A stretch of 64,000 nucleotides of DNA, taken from positions 65,424,056 to 65,488,055 of the forward strand of contig CM049310.1 in the NCBI GenBank assembly GCA_026874595.1, in the 5' to 3' direction. This DNA comes from Sipunculus nudus (Eukaryota > Annelida > Sipuncula > Golfingiida > Sipunculidae). Position numbers and translations under genes: made by a program. Shown here piece after piece: positions 46,550 through 60,400 of the stretch (position 1 is the first letter of the stretch; each line of letters opens with the position of its first letter). The notes under the pieces were generated by a model, which searched no databases, was not told where the DNA came from, and saw only the letters and a list, made by a program, of their open reading frames with translations.

Positions 46550-49500
46550 GTACTCTCTACAGGCCATAATTTTAAGGCAATTGCCTTTTAACTTATACAG
46601 CTGGTAGACAAGCAAAAGTCCTGGAGGCCTATTGTTTTTGGACGATATAGGTCCAAGGTCAAGGTCAAGGTCATCAGAACTTCTCAAAACGGTTTTGCTT
46701 CATATCTTTGTAACTATTAGTTGTATCTACTTCAACTGTAGCTCATTTTAATCGTCATTCCAGGGCCTGTCTTCTGGTGTGTAGCTGCCTAAAATTTGCT
46801 GTTACCATGGTTACAAATTTTTGGGAAAAAGTCATGATATTCGAAAAAAAGGGGCCTTATTTTTCTAACTTTGTCAGTTTTAAAGCTAGAGAGTTCTAGT
46901 TTTTTGCATCAGATAGTACTAAATAAGCTTTTTATCATACAAGTGAAAGTCTCGTAAAATCTCGCACCATTTCTCGTCAAACGAGAATTTTCGAGATTTC
47001 ATTAAATATGGCTTACAGGTCGCATTTTTTAAACTATGACTTTGAAAATGACATATTTTGTGTTATTTAGAAATATCTCGAAACCAATTTTTCATTTTTT
47101 GGAAATAGCCACCAGGGGGCGTGGTACAGGAAACACTGTAACATATCATTTTTCTGCAATATCTAAAAAAATATTAAACGTGACACCATTTTTTTGGTCG
47201 TATCTGAAACTAGGAACATTGGCTTATCCCTTCGCACATGTTGCTTTGTGCTGCCGCTACCATGGTTACCAAATTTTGGGGTAAAACTTGACAATCTGAA
47301 AATTCGGAGTTTTCCAGCTTCTATCTCTGTTGATATTTGCGATAGAAAGGTCTGGTTTTTGGCGTTAGACAGCATCCCTCTAGTTCTAAGCCATTCAATC
47401 GCAAGTCTCGTCATATCTCGCACCGTTTCTCGTGAAACGAGAACACGTGACCATTCAAAGAAATGCCTATAATTCTGTCATTTGTCACGCTACAGACACA
47501 TGGGTTGCAGCGCTGGATAGCGGCTGACACTCGCAGTCACATTCAGGGGTCACATTGTTAGTCTCGTCAAATCTCGCGCCGTTTTCCGCCAAACCACGAA
47601 GACACGTGCCGTCGCCGCAAGTGGCGGCAGGGTCCTTACGGTGGGCGGCCGGCGTGTGCAGCGGTCCATGACGGCCTCTCCGGGCCCCATCTATGATCAT
47701 ACATGTTGGAGGCACAGTCACAACTTTATTGCTTGCCGGAAATCTTCGATTTTCGCAAGCAGGTTGGTCAGTCGCAGATGTCTGTTTGTTGATTGCCGGA
47801 ATCAAAGTTTCGGCAAGCATGTTGATCAGTCCGTATGTTTGTTGCTTGCCGGAATCAAAGATTCGGCAAGCATGTTGATCACTTGCGTATGTTTGTTACT
47901 TGCCGGAATCAAAGATTCGGCAAGTATGTTGATCACCCGCGTATGTTTGTTTGTCTGTTTGTCTGTTTGTCTGTTTGTCTGTCTGTCTGTGCTCTACAGG
48001 CCACAGTTTTTCACCAATCGCTCTGAAACTTATAGATATAGTGTAAGATCGGTTCTCCTCGGAGCCTATTGTTTTTGGTCATGGTCGGTCAAAGGTCAAG
48101 GTCAGTGTCACCGAAAAACCTAAAATTTTTATTTTCTTTATATCTTCGTCAATAATAATCGTAGCCGCATAATCTGTAGCTCATTTTATTCCTCTTTATG
48201 TAAGCTTTCCAAGTGCTAGCAAATTTTTCCGGTCAATGGTTACCATGGTAACTTTTTTTGGGGGAAAATCAGAAAATTCGAAAAATTTCACTCCAAATTT
48301 CTCATTTTTTTAGTTAGAGAGGTCTAGTTTTTTGCATTGTGTAGCATTTAATATGCTCTATGGAAAATTAATGGAAGTCTCGCAAAATCTCGTGCCATTT
48401 GTCGTCAAATGAGACTTTTCGAGATTTCATTAAACACGATTTAGAGGTGGCAGTTTTACAGCTAAGGTTCTGAAAGTGACATATTTTCTGTTTTTCTGTA
48501 TTATCTCGAACTTGTTTTTTCATTTTTCGAAAATAGCCACCAGGGGGCGTGGTACCGGGAACACTACAACTTTTCATTTTTTCCGCAATATCTAAAAAAT
48601 ATTAAGCATATAACAAATTTTTTTGTCGCATCTTAAACTAGGATCATTGCCTTATTCCTTTTTACATATAGGCTTGTGCCGCCGTTACCATGGTTACCAA
48701 ATTTTAGGGTAAAACTTGACAATCTGAAAACATGATGTTTTTGGTTTTTATCTCTGTTAATATTTATGCTACAAGGGTAAAGTTTTTTGCATAAGGCAGC
48801 ATTCCCTTTGTTCTAAGTCATTCAATTGCAAATCTCGTCAAATCTCGCTCAGTTTATCGTCAAACGAAAAATTACGAGATTTTAAACAAATATCTGTATC
48901 TCGGCTATTTTAATGCTACAAGGGTCTAGTTTTTATTGTTCTAGGATTTTTTAGGAGATTAAAGTGACACAAGTGAATATCTCGTCAAATCTGGCACCAT
49001 TTGTCGTCAAACGAGATCAGAGGACCATTTAAACAAATGCCTATAATGCTGTCATTTTTTACACTACAGACATATAGTTTTCAGCATGTGACAGCGTCTG
49101 ACACTCTCAGTCATATAATGTGATTATATAGCTATTCCCGTCAAATCTCGCCTCGTTTTTTATCAAATGATGAAGATAAATCCAATTGCCGTGAGCACAA
49201 GTGGCTTCAGGGTTGACCGGTAAGTGCCGGCAAGGCCATTACAGTTGCAAGTTTGCGTGCGCGGTCGTCCATGAATTAAAAGCAGCATTGAACAGAGGAC
49301 AAAAGCCGCTAAATTTGAATTGAACACACCTGTTATTTTCATTGTGTCCCCTTGTGCGGCCACTTGTGTTGCCAGGAACCACTGGCAAATCTTTCAAACC
49401 AGGGACGGATCCCCGATTTTGTAGTTGGGTGTGTCAAAATAGGGGCGGATCCCTGGTTTAGCAGTTGGGGGGCAGGGGTTTAATTTTAATTATACATTTA

Positions 49501-50247
49501 ATATTTATAATAAAAAATAAAATATTTCGAAACTTATTTTTTTCCGTTTAGAAATAAGCCGCCAGATGGCGCTGCAGCAATCATTATTGTGCCATATCAC
49601 CAAAACTATACACACTGTCACAACATTGATTGCAGCATCTGATACTAGATTTATTGCGTTTATCCATCTGGGGACTCTGTCACATTCTGCAGGGGTTAGA
49701 TTTAATTATACATCAAATATATATAATAAAGAAAATATTTGGGAACTTATTTTTTTTCCTTTTAGAAAATAGCCGCCAGATGGCGCTGCAGCAATCATTA
49801 TTGTGCCATATCTCCAAAACTATAGACAGTGTCACAACATTGATTGCAGCATCTGAAGCTAGATTTAATACGATTACTCTCGTGGGGACTCTGTCATATT
49901 CTTCCATTACCATGGTGACCTAATATACGTTACAATTAAATTCTTCTTATTCTTGAAATTCAAAATATGGAGTTTTATTCTAATAGACTGTTTTCCATTC
50001 TCCATGACAGGAGTACATGGCCTTCACATGGAGTTTTTTTCCCGTCTGTCTGTCTGTTTGTCTGTCTACTCTTTTGCGACTTTTAAAAATCAGCATAACC
50101 ACACAAAATTGTGCTTCTGTTTACGCCATTATTCGGGTACTTCATTTGACTAGTTCCAAATGTAAACTGCCTGCCTGCTGAATGTTTCTCCTAGTCTGAC
50201 TTTCTTATTTCCGCTTCCGGCAAGTGTTCGACCTCTGGTCGTCTAGT
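46515..50247 (+). mobile_element. Family C block (second), with hairpin array at 47731-47920
   Basis: 3' terminus CCGGCAAG (50217), CGACCTCTGGTCG (50229-50241), CTAGTT (50243-50248). Hairpin starts at 47731, 47791, 47844 and 47898. A GC-rich leader (47560-47730, GGCGGCCGGCGTGTGCAGCG) recurs at 61205-61385 and 62370-62500. Body modules match the following blocks. Confidence 0.6.
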
Positions 50248-52417
50248 TTGTCTGTTTGTCTGTTTGTCTGTCTGTCTGTCTGTGCTCTACAGGCCACAAT
50301 TTTGCACGAATCGTCATGAAACTTATAGGTAAAGTGTAAGATCGGTTCTCCTCGGAGCCTATTGTTTTTGGTCATGATCGGTCAAAGGTCAAGGTCAGGG
50401 TCACCGAAAAACCTAAAATCTTTATTTTCTTCATATTTTTGTCAATAATAATCGTAGACGCATAATCTGTAGCTCATTTTTTTCCTCTTTATGATAGCTT
50501 TCCATGTGCTAGCAAAATATTTCGGTCAATGGTTACCATGGTGACGTATTTTTGGGGGAAAATCAGAAAATTCGAAAATTTCCCCACAAATTTCTCATTT
50601 TTTAAGTTAGAGAGGTCTAGTTTTTTGCATTGTGTAGCATTTGACATGCTCTATGCAAAATTATTGCAAGTCTCGCAAAATCTCGTGCCATTTGTCGTCA
50701 AATGAGACTTTTCGAGATTTCATTAAATACGATTTAGAGCTGGCAGTTTTACAGCTAAGGTTCTGAAAGTGACATATTTTCTGTTTTTCTGTATTATCTC
50801 GAACTTGTTTTTTCATATTTCGAAAATAGCCACCAGGGGGCGTGGTACAGGAAACACTACAACTTATCATTTTTCCGCAATATCTAAAAAAATATTAGGC
50901 ATATAACACATTTTTTCGTCGCATCTAAAACTAGGATCATTGCCTTATTCCTTCGGACATTTAGCCTTGTGCTGCGGTAACCATGGTTACCAAATTTTGG
51001 GGTAAAACTTGACAATCTGAAAACATGTCGTTTTCGCTCTTATCTCTGTCAATATTTATGCTACAAGGGTCTAGTTTTTTGCATAAGGCAGCATTCCCAT
51101 GGTTCTAAGTCATTCAATTGCAAATCTCGTCAAATCTCGCTCGGTTTATCGTCAAACGAGAAATTACGAGATTTTAAACAAATATCTGTACCTCGGCTAT
51201 AATGCTGTCATTTTTTACACTACAAACATATAGTTTTCAGCATGTGACAGCGCCTGACACTCTCAGTCATATAATGTGATTATATAGCAATTCCCGTCAA
51301 ATCTCGCCTCGTTTTTTATCAAATGATGAAGATAAATCCAATTGCCGTGAGCACAAGTGGCTTCAGGGTTGACTGGTAAGTGCCGGCAAGGCCATTGCAG
51401 TTGCAAGTTGGCGTGCGCGGTCGTCCATGAATTTCACAAAGCAGCATTGAAAAGAGGACAAAAGCCGCTAAATTTGAATTGAACACACCTGTTATTTTCA
51501 TTGTGTCCCCTTGTGCGGCCACTTGTGTTGCCAGGAACCACTGGCAAATCTTTCAAACCAGGGACGGATCCCCGATTTTGTAGTTGGGTGGGTCAAAATA
51601 TGGGCGGATCCCTGGTTTAGCAGTTGGGGGCAGGGGATTAATTTTAATTATACATTAAATATTTATAATAAAAAATAAAATATTTCGAAACTTATTTTTT
51701 TCCGTTTAGAAATTAGCCGCCAGATGGCGCTGCAGCATTCATTATTGTGCCATATCTCCAAAACTATACACACTGTCACAACATTGATTGCAGCATCTGA
51801 TACTAGATTTATTGCGTTTATCCTCCTGGGGACTCTGTCACATTCTGTAGGGGTTAAATTTAATTAAACATCAAATATATATATATATATATAAAATAAA
51901 ATAAATATCTGGGAACTTATTATTTTTCTTTTAGAAAAAAAGCCGCCAGATGGCGCTGCAGCAAGCATTATTGTGCCATATCTCCAAAACTATAGACAGT
52001 GTCACAACATTGATTGCAGCATCTGAAACTAGATTTAATGCGATTATCCTCGTGGGGACTATGTCATATTCTTCCATTACCATGGTGACCTCATATACGT
52101 TACAATTATATTCTTCTTTTTCTTAAAATTCAAAATATGGAGTTTTCTTCTAATAGACGGTTTTCCATTCTCCATGACAGGAGTACATGGCCTTCACATG
52201 GAGTTTTTCCCGTCTGTCTGTCTGTTTGTCTGTCTACTCATCTGCGACTTTTGAAAATCAACATAACCACACAAAATTGTGCTTCTGTTTACGCCATTAT
52301 TCGGGTACTTCAATTGACCAGTTCCAAATGTAAACTGCCTGCCTGCTGTATGTTGTCTCCTAGTTTGACTTTCTTATTTCCGCTTCCGGCAAGCGTTCGA
52401 CCTCTGGTCGTCTAGTT
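50248..52417 (+). mobile_element. Family C block (third), head-to-tail with the second
   Basis: About 2.17 kb, colinear with about 47980-50247 (e.g. GGAACCACTGGCAAATC, CCAGATGGCGCTGCAGC), differing by small indels. 3' terminus CCGGCAAGC (52386), CGACCTCTGGTCG (52398-52410), CTAGTT. It lacks its own 5' hairpin and begins with TGTTTGTCTG directly after the previous CTAGTT. Confidence 0.7.
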
Positions 52418-55400
52418 TGTTTGTCTGTCTGTCTGTCCGCACTCTACAGGCCACAATTTTGCACCATTCATCCTGGTTCTCCTCGGAGCCTATTGTTTTT
52501 CGTCATGATCGGTCAAAGGTCAAGGTCAGGGTCACCAAAAAGCTCTAAAATGGTTTTTAGCTCAGCTGACTATAAGTCATCTGAGCTATAGTCGTGGTCC
52601 ATTGTCCGTCGTCCGTCCGTCTGTCCGTCCGTCCGTCCGTAGATGTGGCACGTTTTGAAACCGTAAGACCTAGGAATCCAAAATTCGGCATAATGTTAGA
52701 TGTCCCCAAGATCTCCTACCAAGCCAAAAACTGGGTCTTTGCAACTTCGTTCCTTTGAGAAATTAAGGAAAAACCTCAATTTTTTATTAAAAACCTATTT
52801 TCACACTTCAGGACTGCCTAATATCAAAACCACTCATCTGTTTTTCCTCATATTTACCATAAATATTCCTCTATATAGTTCCTATGTACATGCCAGAAAT
52901 TGTGTCTGTATTATTTAATTTAAAAAAGTTATGGGCCCAAACATAATGCATTTTGTAAAAAATCAGGAAAGATATTTGATCACTTAACACAAAAAATGTT
53001 AAAGCTATCGACCTTTTTTCCAGTAATATAACTTTAATTAATCAAAATTAAATTGTATACCCAAAATTAGATGAAAATCTTTTAAATTTTCTAAAATATT
53101 AATAAAAATAAAAAATTGGTACCTTAAATTTTGCCCAACTTTGACCATGGCACGTTTTTTTCCTGTAAGTACTGTGGATTTAATTTTCACAGCATGTTTT
53201 TGTTAGCATTTCAACTGTTAACACCAAAAATTTGAAACCAGTTGATCAAAAACTGTAGATTTTAATAAGTTTTCAAGCACCATGTAACATATTGTTTACA
53301 TCAAGCTAGTGTTATGCAGTTTGCAAGAGCTCAGCTCCCCAGCTTCAGCTCTTAGTTCCTTAAATTCGGCATACAGTTAGATGTCTCCAAAATCCCCTAC
53401 CATGCCAAGAATTTGGTCACTAGGGCTTAATACCTTCGAGATATTAATAAAAAACTTCATTTTTCCATTAAAAACCCATTGTTACACTTCAATACTGCCT
53501 AATATCAAAACCACTGATCTGACTTTAATCATAAATAATATACATATTTTTCATTCTCTATGCACATGCCAGAATGATGTCAGTATTGCGTAATTGTTTT
53601 AAGTTATGGGCCCAAACATAATGCACTTTGTAAAAAAACCAAGAAATATATTTACTCCCTTAACAAGGGCATTGCTGAAGCTAGAGATTTTTTTGTCAGG
53701 GATGTAACATTATTTAATCAAGATTCAATTGAATACCCAAAATTAGTTTTGAATTTTTCAAATTTTATAAGTTATTAGTATAAATATAAAATTAGTACCT
53801 TAAATTATGCATAACTGTGACCATGGCACGTTTGTGTCCTGTGAGCACTGTTGATATAATTTTCATATCATGCACACATTAGGATTTCAGCTTTTTAGTT
53901 TAGAAAGCTGAAAGAAATTGGCCAAAAATTGTAGCTTTTATTAATGTTTTTTATGAGACCCTGTCAGACTGGGGCTCTCTCCAGCCCCTCTTGAGTCACC
54001 TGTATGTTGACCTTGTTGACCTTTCATCAAATTATGCACGCTTGAGGCGAGGCATACAGGAATCCAGGCAGCTTATGGCCAGCCACAGTTGATCCAGGTG
54101 TCCAACCCAACTCATCTAGTAGTTTTAACCAACAACATAACAATAAACAATAAATTAATAAATTTTTATTGGTTTTTAATAACAGATTAAAGAAAAATAG
54201 AAAAGGAATTTGTTAGTTTATAATAACAGGAAATTAACTTGCAGTTACTGATGATATAAAAATCTTGTATCGATGGGTAGAATGTCACATATTCCAAATA
54301 ACACCATGCAGTCACCTATGGCATTTTTCAGTTCAATTTTAATGATAAAGAAGTAAATCATATTATTAATTACTAATCATTAGGGATCATATGAAGGAAA
54401 TTAATGATAGACAAAGATGCAGTTGATAATATCAATCTAGATTCCTACTGTGTCTAGTGTGTACATTGATGTGAAATTAGTCCAAAATGAATTTTTTTGT
54501 TATTTTTTAATATAAATAAAAGCCATAAAACCAGGTACTTATGATCATTATTTAAATGTGTGAATTTTGTATATTCTGGATTCTCAACATCATTGGTTGG
54601 GGAAACTGAATAAATACCAGACATGGTGCGAATACTTTGTAATTGTTTTTAAATACGAATATGATTATGTACTCCATTATAAAATTTCTTGCATAAAGAA
54701 TAGGAATTCAGGTAAAAATGAAAGTATATGAATACTCGTGCAAATACTTTCAAAATGTATTCATGAATGCATTCATGAATATATTCTTTAATATTATTTT
54801 AATAAACATATCAGTTATATTTCATTTAAAAAAATCATATGATTCTCTTATTATTTTTTATAAAAATTATACTTGGGACAATATTTGTAATTTTTTTTAA
54901 TAAATAGTTAAACTCTTATATTATATGTTCTGCTTATAAGTTATATGGCCAAGTCAAATTCTGTGTGACAATAGTACTCCATTTGTTAATAAAATAAATG
55001 AAATCAATCCTCTTCCCTGTCTCCAAAGGTACTATCAAAATCATACATAAGCTAAACAACAACAACTCATAATACAGCTTATATTTATTACCACACAAAA
55101 CCAGCATGTGCCTCATTTCTAAATAATATTTTTTTATCATATATAACAGCTGAGCGTCGTGACCCATAGGTCCCTTGTTTCTTCATATCTTCGTCAAAAA
55201 TAGCCGTAGGCACTTAATCTGTAGCTCATTTTATTCCACATTTGGCTGTCTTTCTACATGTTAGCAAATTGTCCCGATTAATGGTTACCATGGTAACGTA
55301 TTTTTGTGGAAAAAGTCACCAAATTTGAATTTTTTTTCTAACTTTTCCATTTTTAGAGCTAGAGAGGTCTAGTTTTTTGAATAGTGTAGCATTTAACATG

Positions 55401-57449
55401 CTCTATGCAAAATTTTTTCAAGTCTCGCAAAATCTCGTGCGATTTCCCGTCAAACGAGATTTTTCAAGATTTCATTAAATATGACCTTGAGGTCGCCATT
55501 ATTTTAACTATGGCTTTGAAAATGACATATTTTGTGTTATTTATAAATATCTCGAAATCAATTTTTCATTTTTTGGAAATAGCCACCAGGGGGCGTGGTA
55601 CATGAAACACTGTCACATATCATTTTTCTGCAATATCTAAAAAATTTTTAAACATGGCACAATTTTTATTGTTGTATCTTAAATTAGGAACATTGGCTTA
55701 TTCCTCCGCACGTGTAGCTTTGTGCTGCCGTTACCATGGTTACCAAATTTTGGGGTTAAACTTGACGATCTGAAAATATGTAGTTTTTGGCTTCTATCTC
55801 GGTTAATATTTATGTTTTCAGGGTCTAGTTTTTTTGCATAAGGCTGCTTCCTCTTGGTTCTCAGTCATTCAATTGCAGGTCTCGTCAAATCTCGCTCTGT
55901 TTATTGCCAAACGAGAAATTACGAGATTTCACAGAAATGCTTATAACTTGATCACGGTTAAAGCCAAAATGGAGTAGTTTTCAGCATTTGGTAGCATTTC
56001 AGAAGCCGGACATGATTATACTGCAAATCTCGCCACATCTCGTATCATCTTCCGCCAAACGAGAATATTTTAGATTTCGAACAAATGCCTTTATCTCGGT
56101 CATTTTCATGCTAGATATTTTATTTTTCTATTGTTCAAGAATCATTTGACTAGTTTTAAGTGACAAAAGTGAATATCTCGTAAAATCTCGCACCATTTGT
56201 CGTCAAACGAGAACAGAGGACCATTTAAACAAATGCCTATAATGCTGTCATTTTTTACACTACAGACATATAGTTTTCAGCATGTGACATCGTCTGACAC
56301 TCTCAGTCATATTATGTGATTATATAGCAATTCTCGTCAAATCTCGCCTCGTTTTTTATCAAATGATGAAGATACATCCAATTGCCGTGAGCACAAGTGG
56401 CTTCAGGGTTGACCGGTAAGTGCCGGCAAGGCCATTACAGTTGCAAGTTGGCGTTCCCGGTCGTCCATGAATTTCACAAAGCAGCATTGAATAGAGGACA
56501 AAAGCCGCTAAATTTGAATTGAACACACCTGTTATTTTCATTGTGTCCCCTTGTGGTGCCACTTGTGTTGCCAGGAACCACTGGCAAATCTTTCAAACCA
56601 GGGACGGATCCCCGATTTTGCAGTTGGGTGTGTCAAAATATGGGCGGATCCCTGGTTTAGCAGTTGGGGGAGGGAGGGGGCAGGGGGTTTAATTTAAATT
56701 ATACATCAAATATTTATAATAAAAAATATAATATTTCGAAACTTATTTTTTTCTTTTAGAAAATAGCCGCGAGATGGCGTTGCAGCAATCATTATTGTGC
56801 GATATCTCCAAAACTATACACACTGTCACAACATTGATTGCAGAATCTGATACTAGATTTAATGCGTTTATCCTCCTGGTGACTCTCTCATATCCTACAG
56901 GGGTTAAATTTTAATTATAAATCAAATATATATAATAAAAAAATCTGGGAACTTATTTTTTTTCCTTTTAGAAAATAGCCGCCAGATGGTGCTGCAGCAA
57001 TCATTATTGTGCCATATCTCGAAAACTATAGACAGTGTCACAACTTGATTGCAGCATCTGAAACAAGTTTTAACGCGTTTATCCTCGTGGGGACTCTGTC
57101 ATATTCTTCTATTACCATGGGGAACTAATATACGTTACAATTATATTCTTCTTTTTCTTAAAATTCAAAATATGGAGTTTTATTCTAATAGACGGTTTTC
57201 CATTCACCATGACAGGAGTACATGCCCTTCACATGGAGTTTTTTCCCGTCTGTCTGTCTGTCTGTCTACTCATCTGCGACTTTTGAAAATCAGCATAACC
57301 ACACAAAATTGTGCTTCTGTTTCTGCCATAATTGGGGTAATTCATTTGACCAGTTCCAAATGTAACCTGAATGTCTGCTGTATGTTGTCTCCTAATTTGA
57401 ATTTCTTATTTCCGCTTCCGGCAAGCGTTCGACCTCTGGTCGTCTAGTT
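52418..57449 (+). mobile_element. Family C block (fourth), interrupted by a family A element
   Basis: Colinear with the third block once 52559-55178 is removed (about 2.4 kb). It has an extra segment near 55940-56160. 3' terminus CCGGCAAGC (57418), CGACCTCTGGTCG (57430-57442), CTAGTT (57444-57449). Confidence 0.7.
52559..55178 (+). mobile_element. Family A element, 2.62-kb full-length copy
   Basis: 5' hairpin AGCTCAGCTGACTATAAG after TTTTT; 3' CAGCTGAGC, GTGACCCATAGGTCCC, TTGTT. The flanks rejoin as GGTTTTT/TCTTCATATCTTCG, and the empty counterpart GGTTTTTTCTTCATACC is at 61707-61723. Nearly identical to 58445-61063 and to 22773-25402. No ORF of interest. Confidence 0.88.
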
Positions 57450-60400
57450 TGTTTGTTTGTCACCACTCTCCTGGCCACAATTTTGCCACAATAACCTTGA
57501 AACTTACAGGGATGTTGGAAAACATAATTTCTAGGTGCCCTATTGTTTTTGGTTAAAATAGGTCAAAGGTCAAGGTCATGGTCGTCAAAACTTCTCAAAA
57601 CGTTTTTTTCTTCATATCTTTGTGACTGTTAGTCGTATCTACTTCAACAATAGCTCATTTTAATCGTCTTTCCAAGGCCTGTCATCTGGTGTGTAGCTGA
57701 CTCAAATTTGCCGTAACCATGGTTACAATTTTTTGGGGAAAAGTCATGATATTCGAAAATAAGGGATCTTATTTTTCTAACTTTGTCAGTTTTAAAGCTA
57801 GAGTGATCTAGTTTTTTGCATCAGGTAGCATTCAACTAGTACTACAAGATTTTATAACAAGTCTTGCAGTATCTCGTAAAATATCTCGTGAATAGAGATA
57901 TTTCGAGATTTCATTCATCTTGCGCCAAAGGCCACATTATTGCAGGAATCTTTTTGAAACTGACATATTATAAGTCCTACACTAGTATCTCGAAATAGTT
58001 TTTTCACTTTTTGAATGGGGCCGCTAGAAGGCGCTGGATGCGAACCTCATGAACATATCATATTTTGGCCATATCTCCAAAATTATAAGCCTCAATTACA
58101 TAAACTATAGCTTATTTTCTTCCTCTGAGTCTTCTCCATAACCTAGTGTAGTCATCTGGTCACAATTTTGTGACACTTTGTCAGTGTGTCTGTCTGTTTG
58201 TCAGTTGTCCTCAAATTCGCCTGCTTGCTCTTGCGTCTAACATATAGCATTCTACAGGCCACAGTTTTGAAAGAATCCTTTTGAAACTATTACATCTTAA
58301 GTCTTACACTAATATCTCGAAACCAATTTTTCATTTTCTGGATATGGCCGCTACGGTGCGCTGAACTCGAACCTCTCCCAACATATCATGCTTTGGCAAT
58401 ATCTCCAAAACTATAAACCTCAGTTACATAAACTGTAGCTTTTTAGCTCAGCTGACTATAAGTCATCTGAGCTATAGTCGTGGTCCATTGTCCGTCGTCC
58501 ATCCGTCTGTCCGTCCGTCCGTCCGTCCATAGATGTGGCACGTTTTGAAACCGTAAGACCTAGGAATCCAAAATTCAGCATAATGTTAGATGTCCCCAAG
58601 ATCTCCTACCAAGCCGAAAACTGGGTCTTTGCGACTTCATTCCTTTGAGAAATTAAGGAAAAACCTCAATTTTTTATTAAAAACCTATTTTCACACTTTA
58701 GGACTGCCTAATATCAAAACCACTCATCTGTTTTTCCTCATATTTCCTATAAATAATCCTCTATATAATTCCTATGTACATGCCAGAAATTAGGTCTGTA
58801 TTATTTAATTTAAAAAAGTTATGGGCCCAAACATAATGCATTTTGTAAATAATCAGGAAAGAAATTTTATAACTTAACACAAAACTTGTTAAAGCTAAGC
58901 ACTTTTTTTCCAGTAATATTACTTTTATTAATCAAAATTAAATTGTATACCCAAAATTAGATCAAAATCTTTTAAATTTTTAAAAATATTAGCAAAAATA
59001 AAAAATTGGTTCCTTAAATTTTGCCCAACTTTGACCATGGCACGTTTCTTTGCTGTAACTGCTGTGGATTTAATTTTCACAGCATGTTTTTGTTAGCTTT
59101 TTAACTGTTAACACCATAAATTTGAAACCAGTTGATCAAAAACTGTAGATTTTATTCAAGTTTTCAAGCACCATGTCACATATTGCTAGTGTTATGCAGT
59201 TTGCTAGAGCTCAGCTCCCGAGCTTCAGCTCTAAGTTCCTTAAATTTGGCATACAGTTAGATTTCTCCAAAATCCCCTACCATGCCAAGAATTTGGTCAC
59301 TAGGTCACTTTGATATTCCTTCGAGATATCAATGAAAAACTTCATTTTTCCATAAAAAACCCAATGTTACACTTTAAGACTGCCTAATATCAAAACCACT
59401 GATCTGACTTTGATCATATATAATATACATATTTTTCTATACATTCACTATGCACATGCCAGATATGATGTCAGTATTGTGTATTTTTTTTAAGTTATGG
59501 GCCTAAACATAATGCAATTTGTAAAAAATCAAGAAATATATTTACTCCCTTAACAAGGGCATTGCTGAAGCTAGAGATCTTTTTTGTCAGGGATGTAACA
59601 TTATTTAATCAAGATTCAATTGAATACCCAAAATTAGTTCTGAATTTTTCAAATTTTATAAGTTATTAGTATAAATATAAAATTAGTACCTTAAATTTTG
59701 CCCAACTGTGACCATGGCACGTTTGTTTCCTGTGAGCACTGTTGATATAATTTTCATATCATGCACACATAAGGATTTCAGCTTTTTAGTTTAGAAAGCT
59801 GAAAGAAATTTGCCAAATATTGTAGCTTTTATTAATGTTTTTTATGAGACCCTGTCAGACTTTGGCTCTCTCCAGCCCCTCTTGAGTCACCTGTATGTTG
59901 ACCTTGTTGACCTTTCATCAAATTATGCACGCTTGAGGGGAGAATCCAGGCAGCTTATGGCCAGCCACAGTTGATCCAGGTGTTCAACCCAACTCATCTA
60001 GTAGTTTTAACCAACAACATAACAATAAACAATAAATTAATAAATTTTTATTGGTTTTTAATAACAAATTAAAGAAAAATAGAAAAGGAATTTGTAAGTT
60101 TATAATAACAGGAAATTAACTTGCAGTTACTGATGATATAAGAATCTTGTATCGATGGGTAGAATGTCACATATTCCAAATAACACCATGCAGTCACCTA
60201 TGGCATTTTTCAGTTCATTTTTAATGATAAAGAAGTAAATCATATTATTCATTACTAATCATTAAGGAATATATGAAGGAAATTAATGATAGACAAAGAT
60301 GCAGTTGATAATATTAATCTAGATTCCTACTGTGTCTAGTGTGTACATTGATGTGAAATTAGTCCAAAATGAATTTTTTTACAGTTATTTTTTAATATAA

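Noticed and set aside
47485-48123. ORFs of 111 and 160 codons around 47.5-48.1 kb, and similar ones at 61.1-61.5 and 62.2-62.6 kb
   Set aside because: They cover the family C GC-rich leader and hairpin stack. The same DNA recurs three times with indels breaking the frame, so there is no selection for protein.
49163-49363. 66-codon minus-strand ORF recurring at 51319-51522 and 56359-56562
   Set aside because: Start and length are kept in the three copies, and it has a hydrophobic segment. But the copies are simply homologous family C DNA of low divergence, with no sign of codon-level constraint. Low priority.
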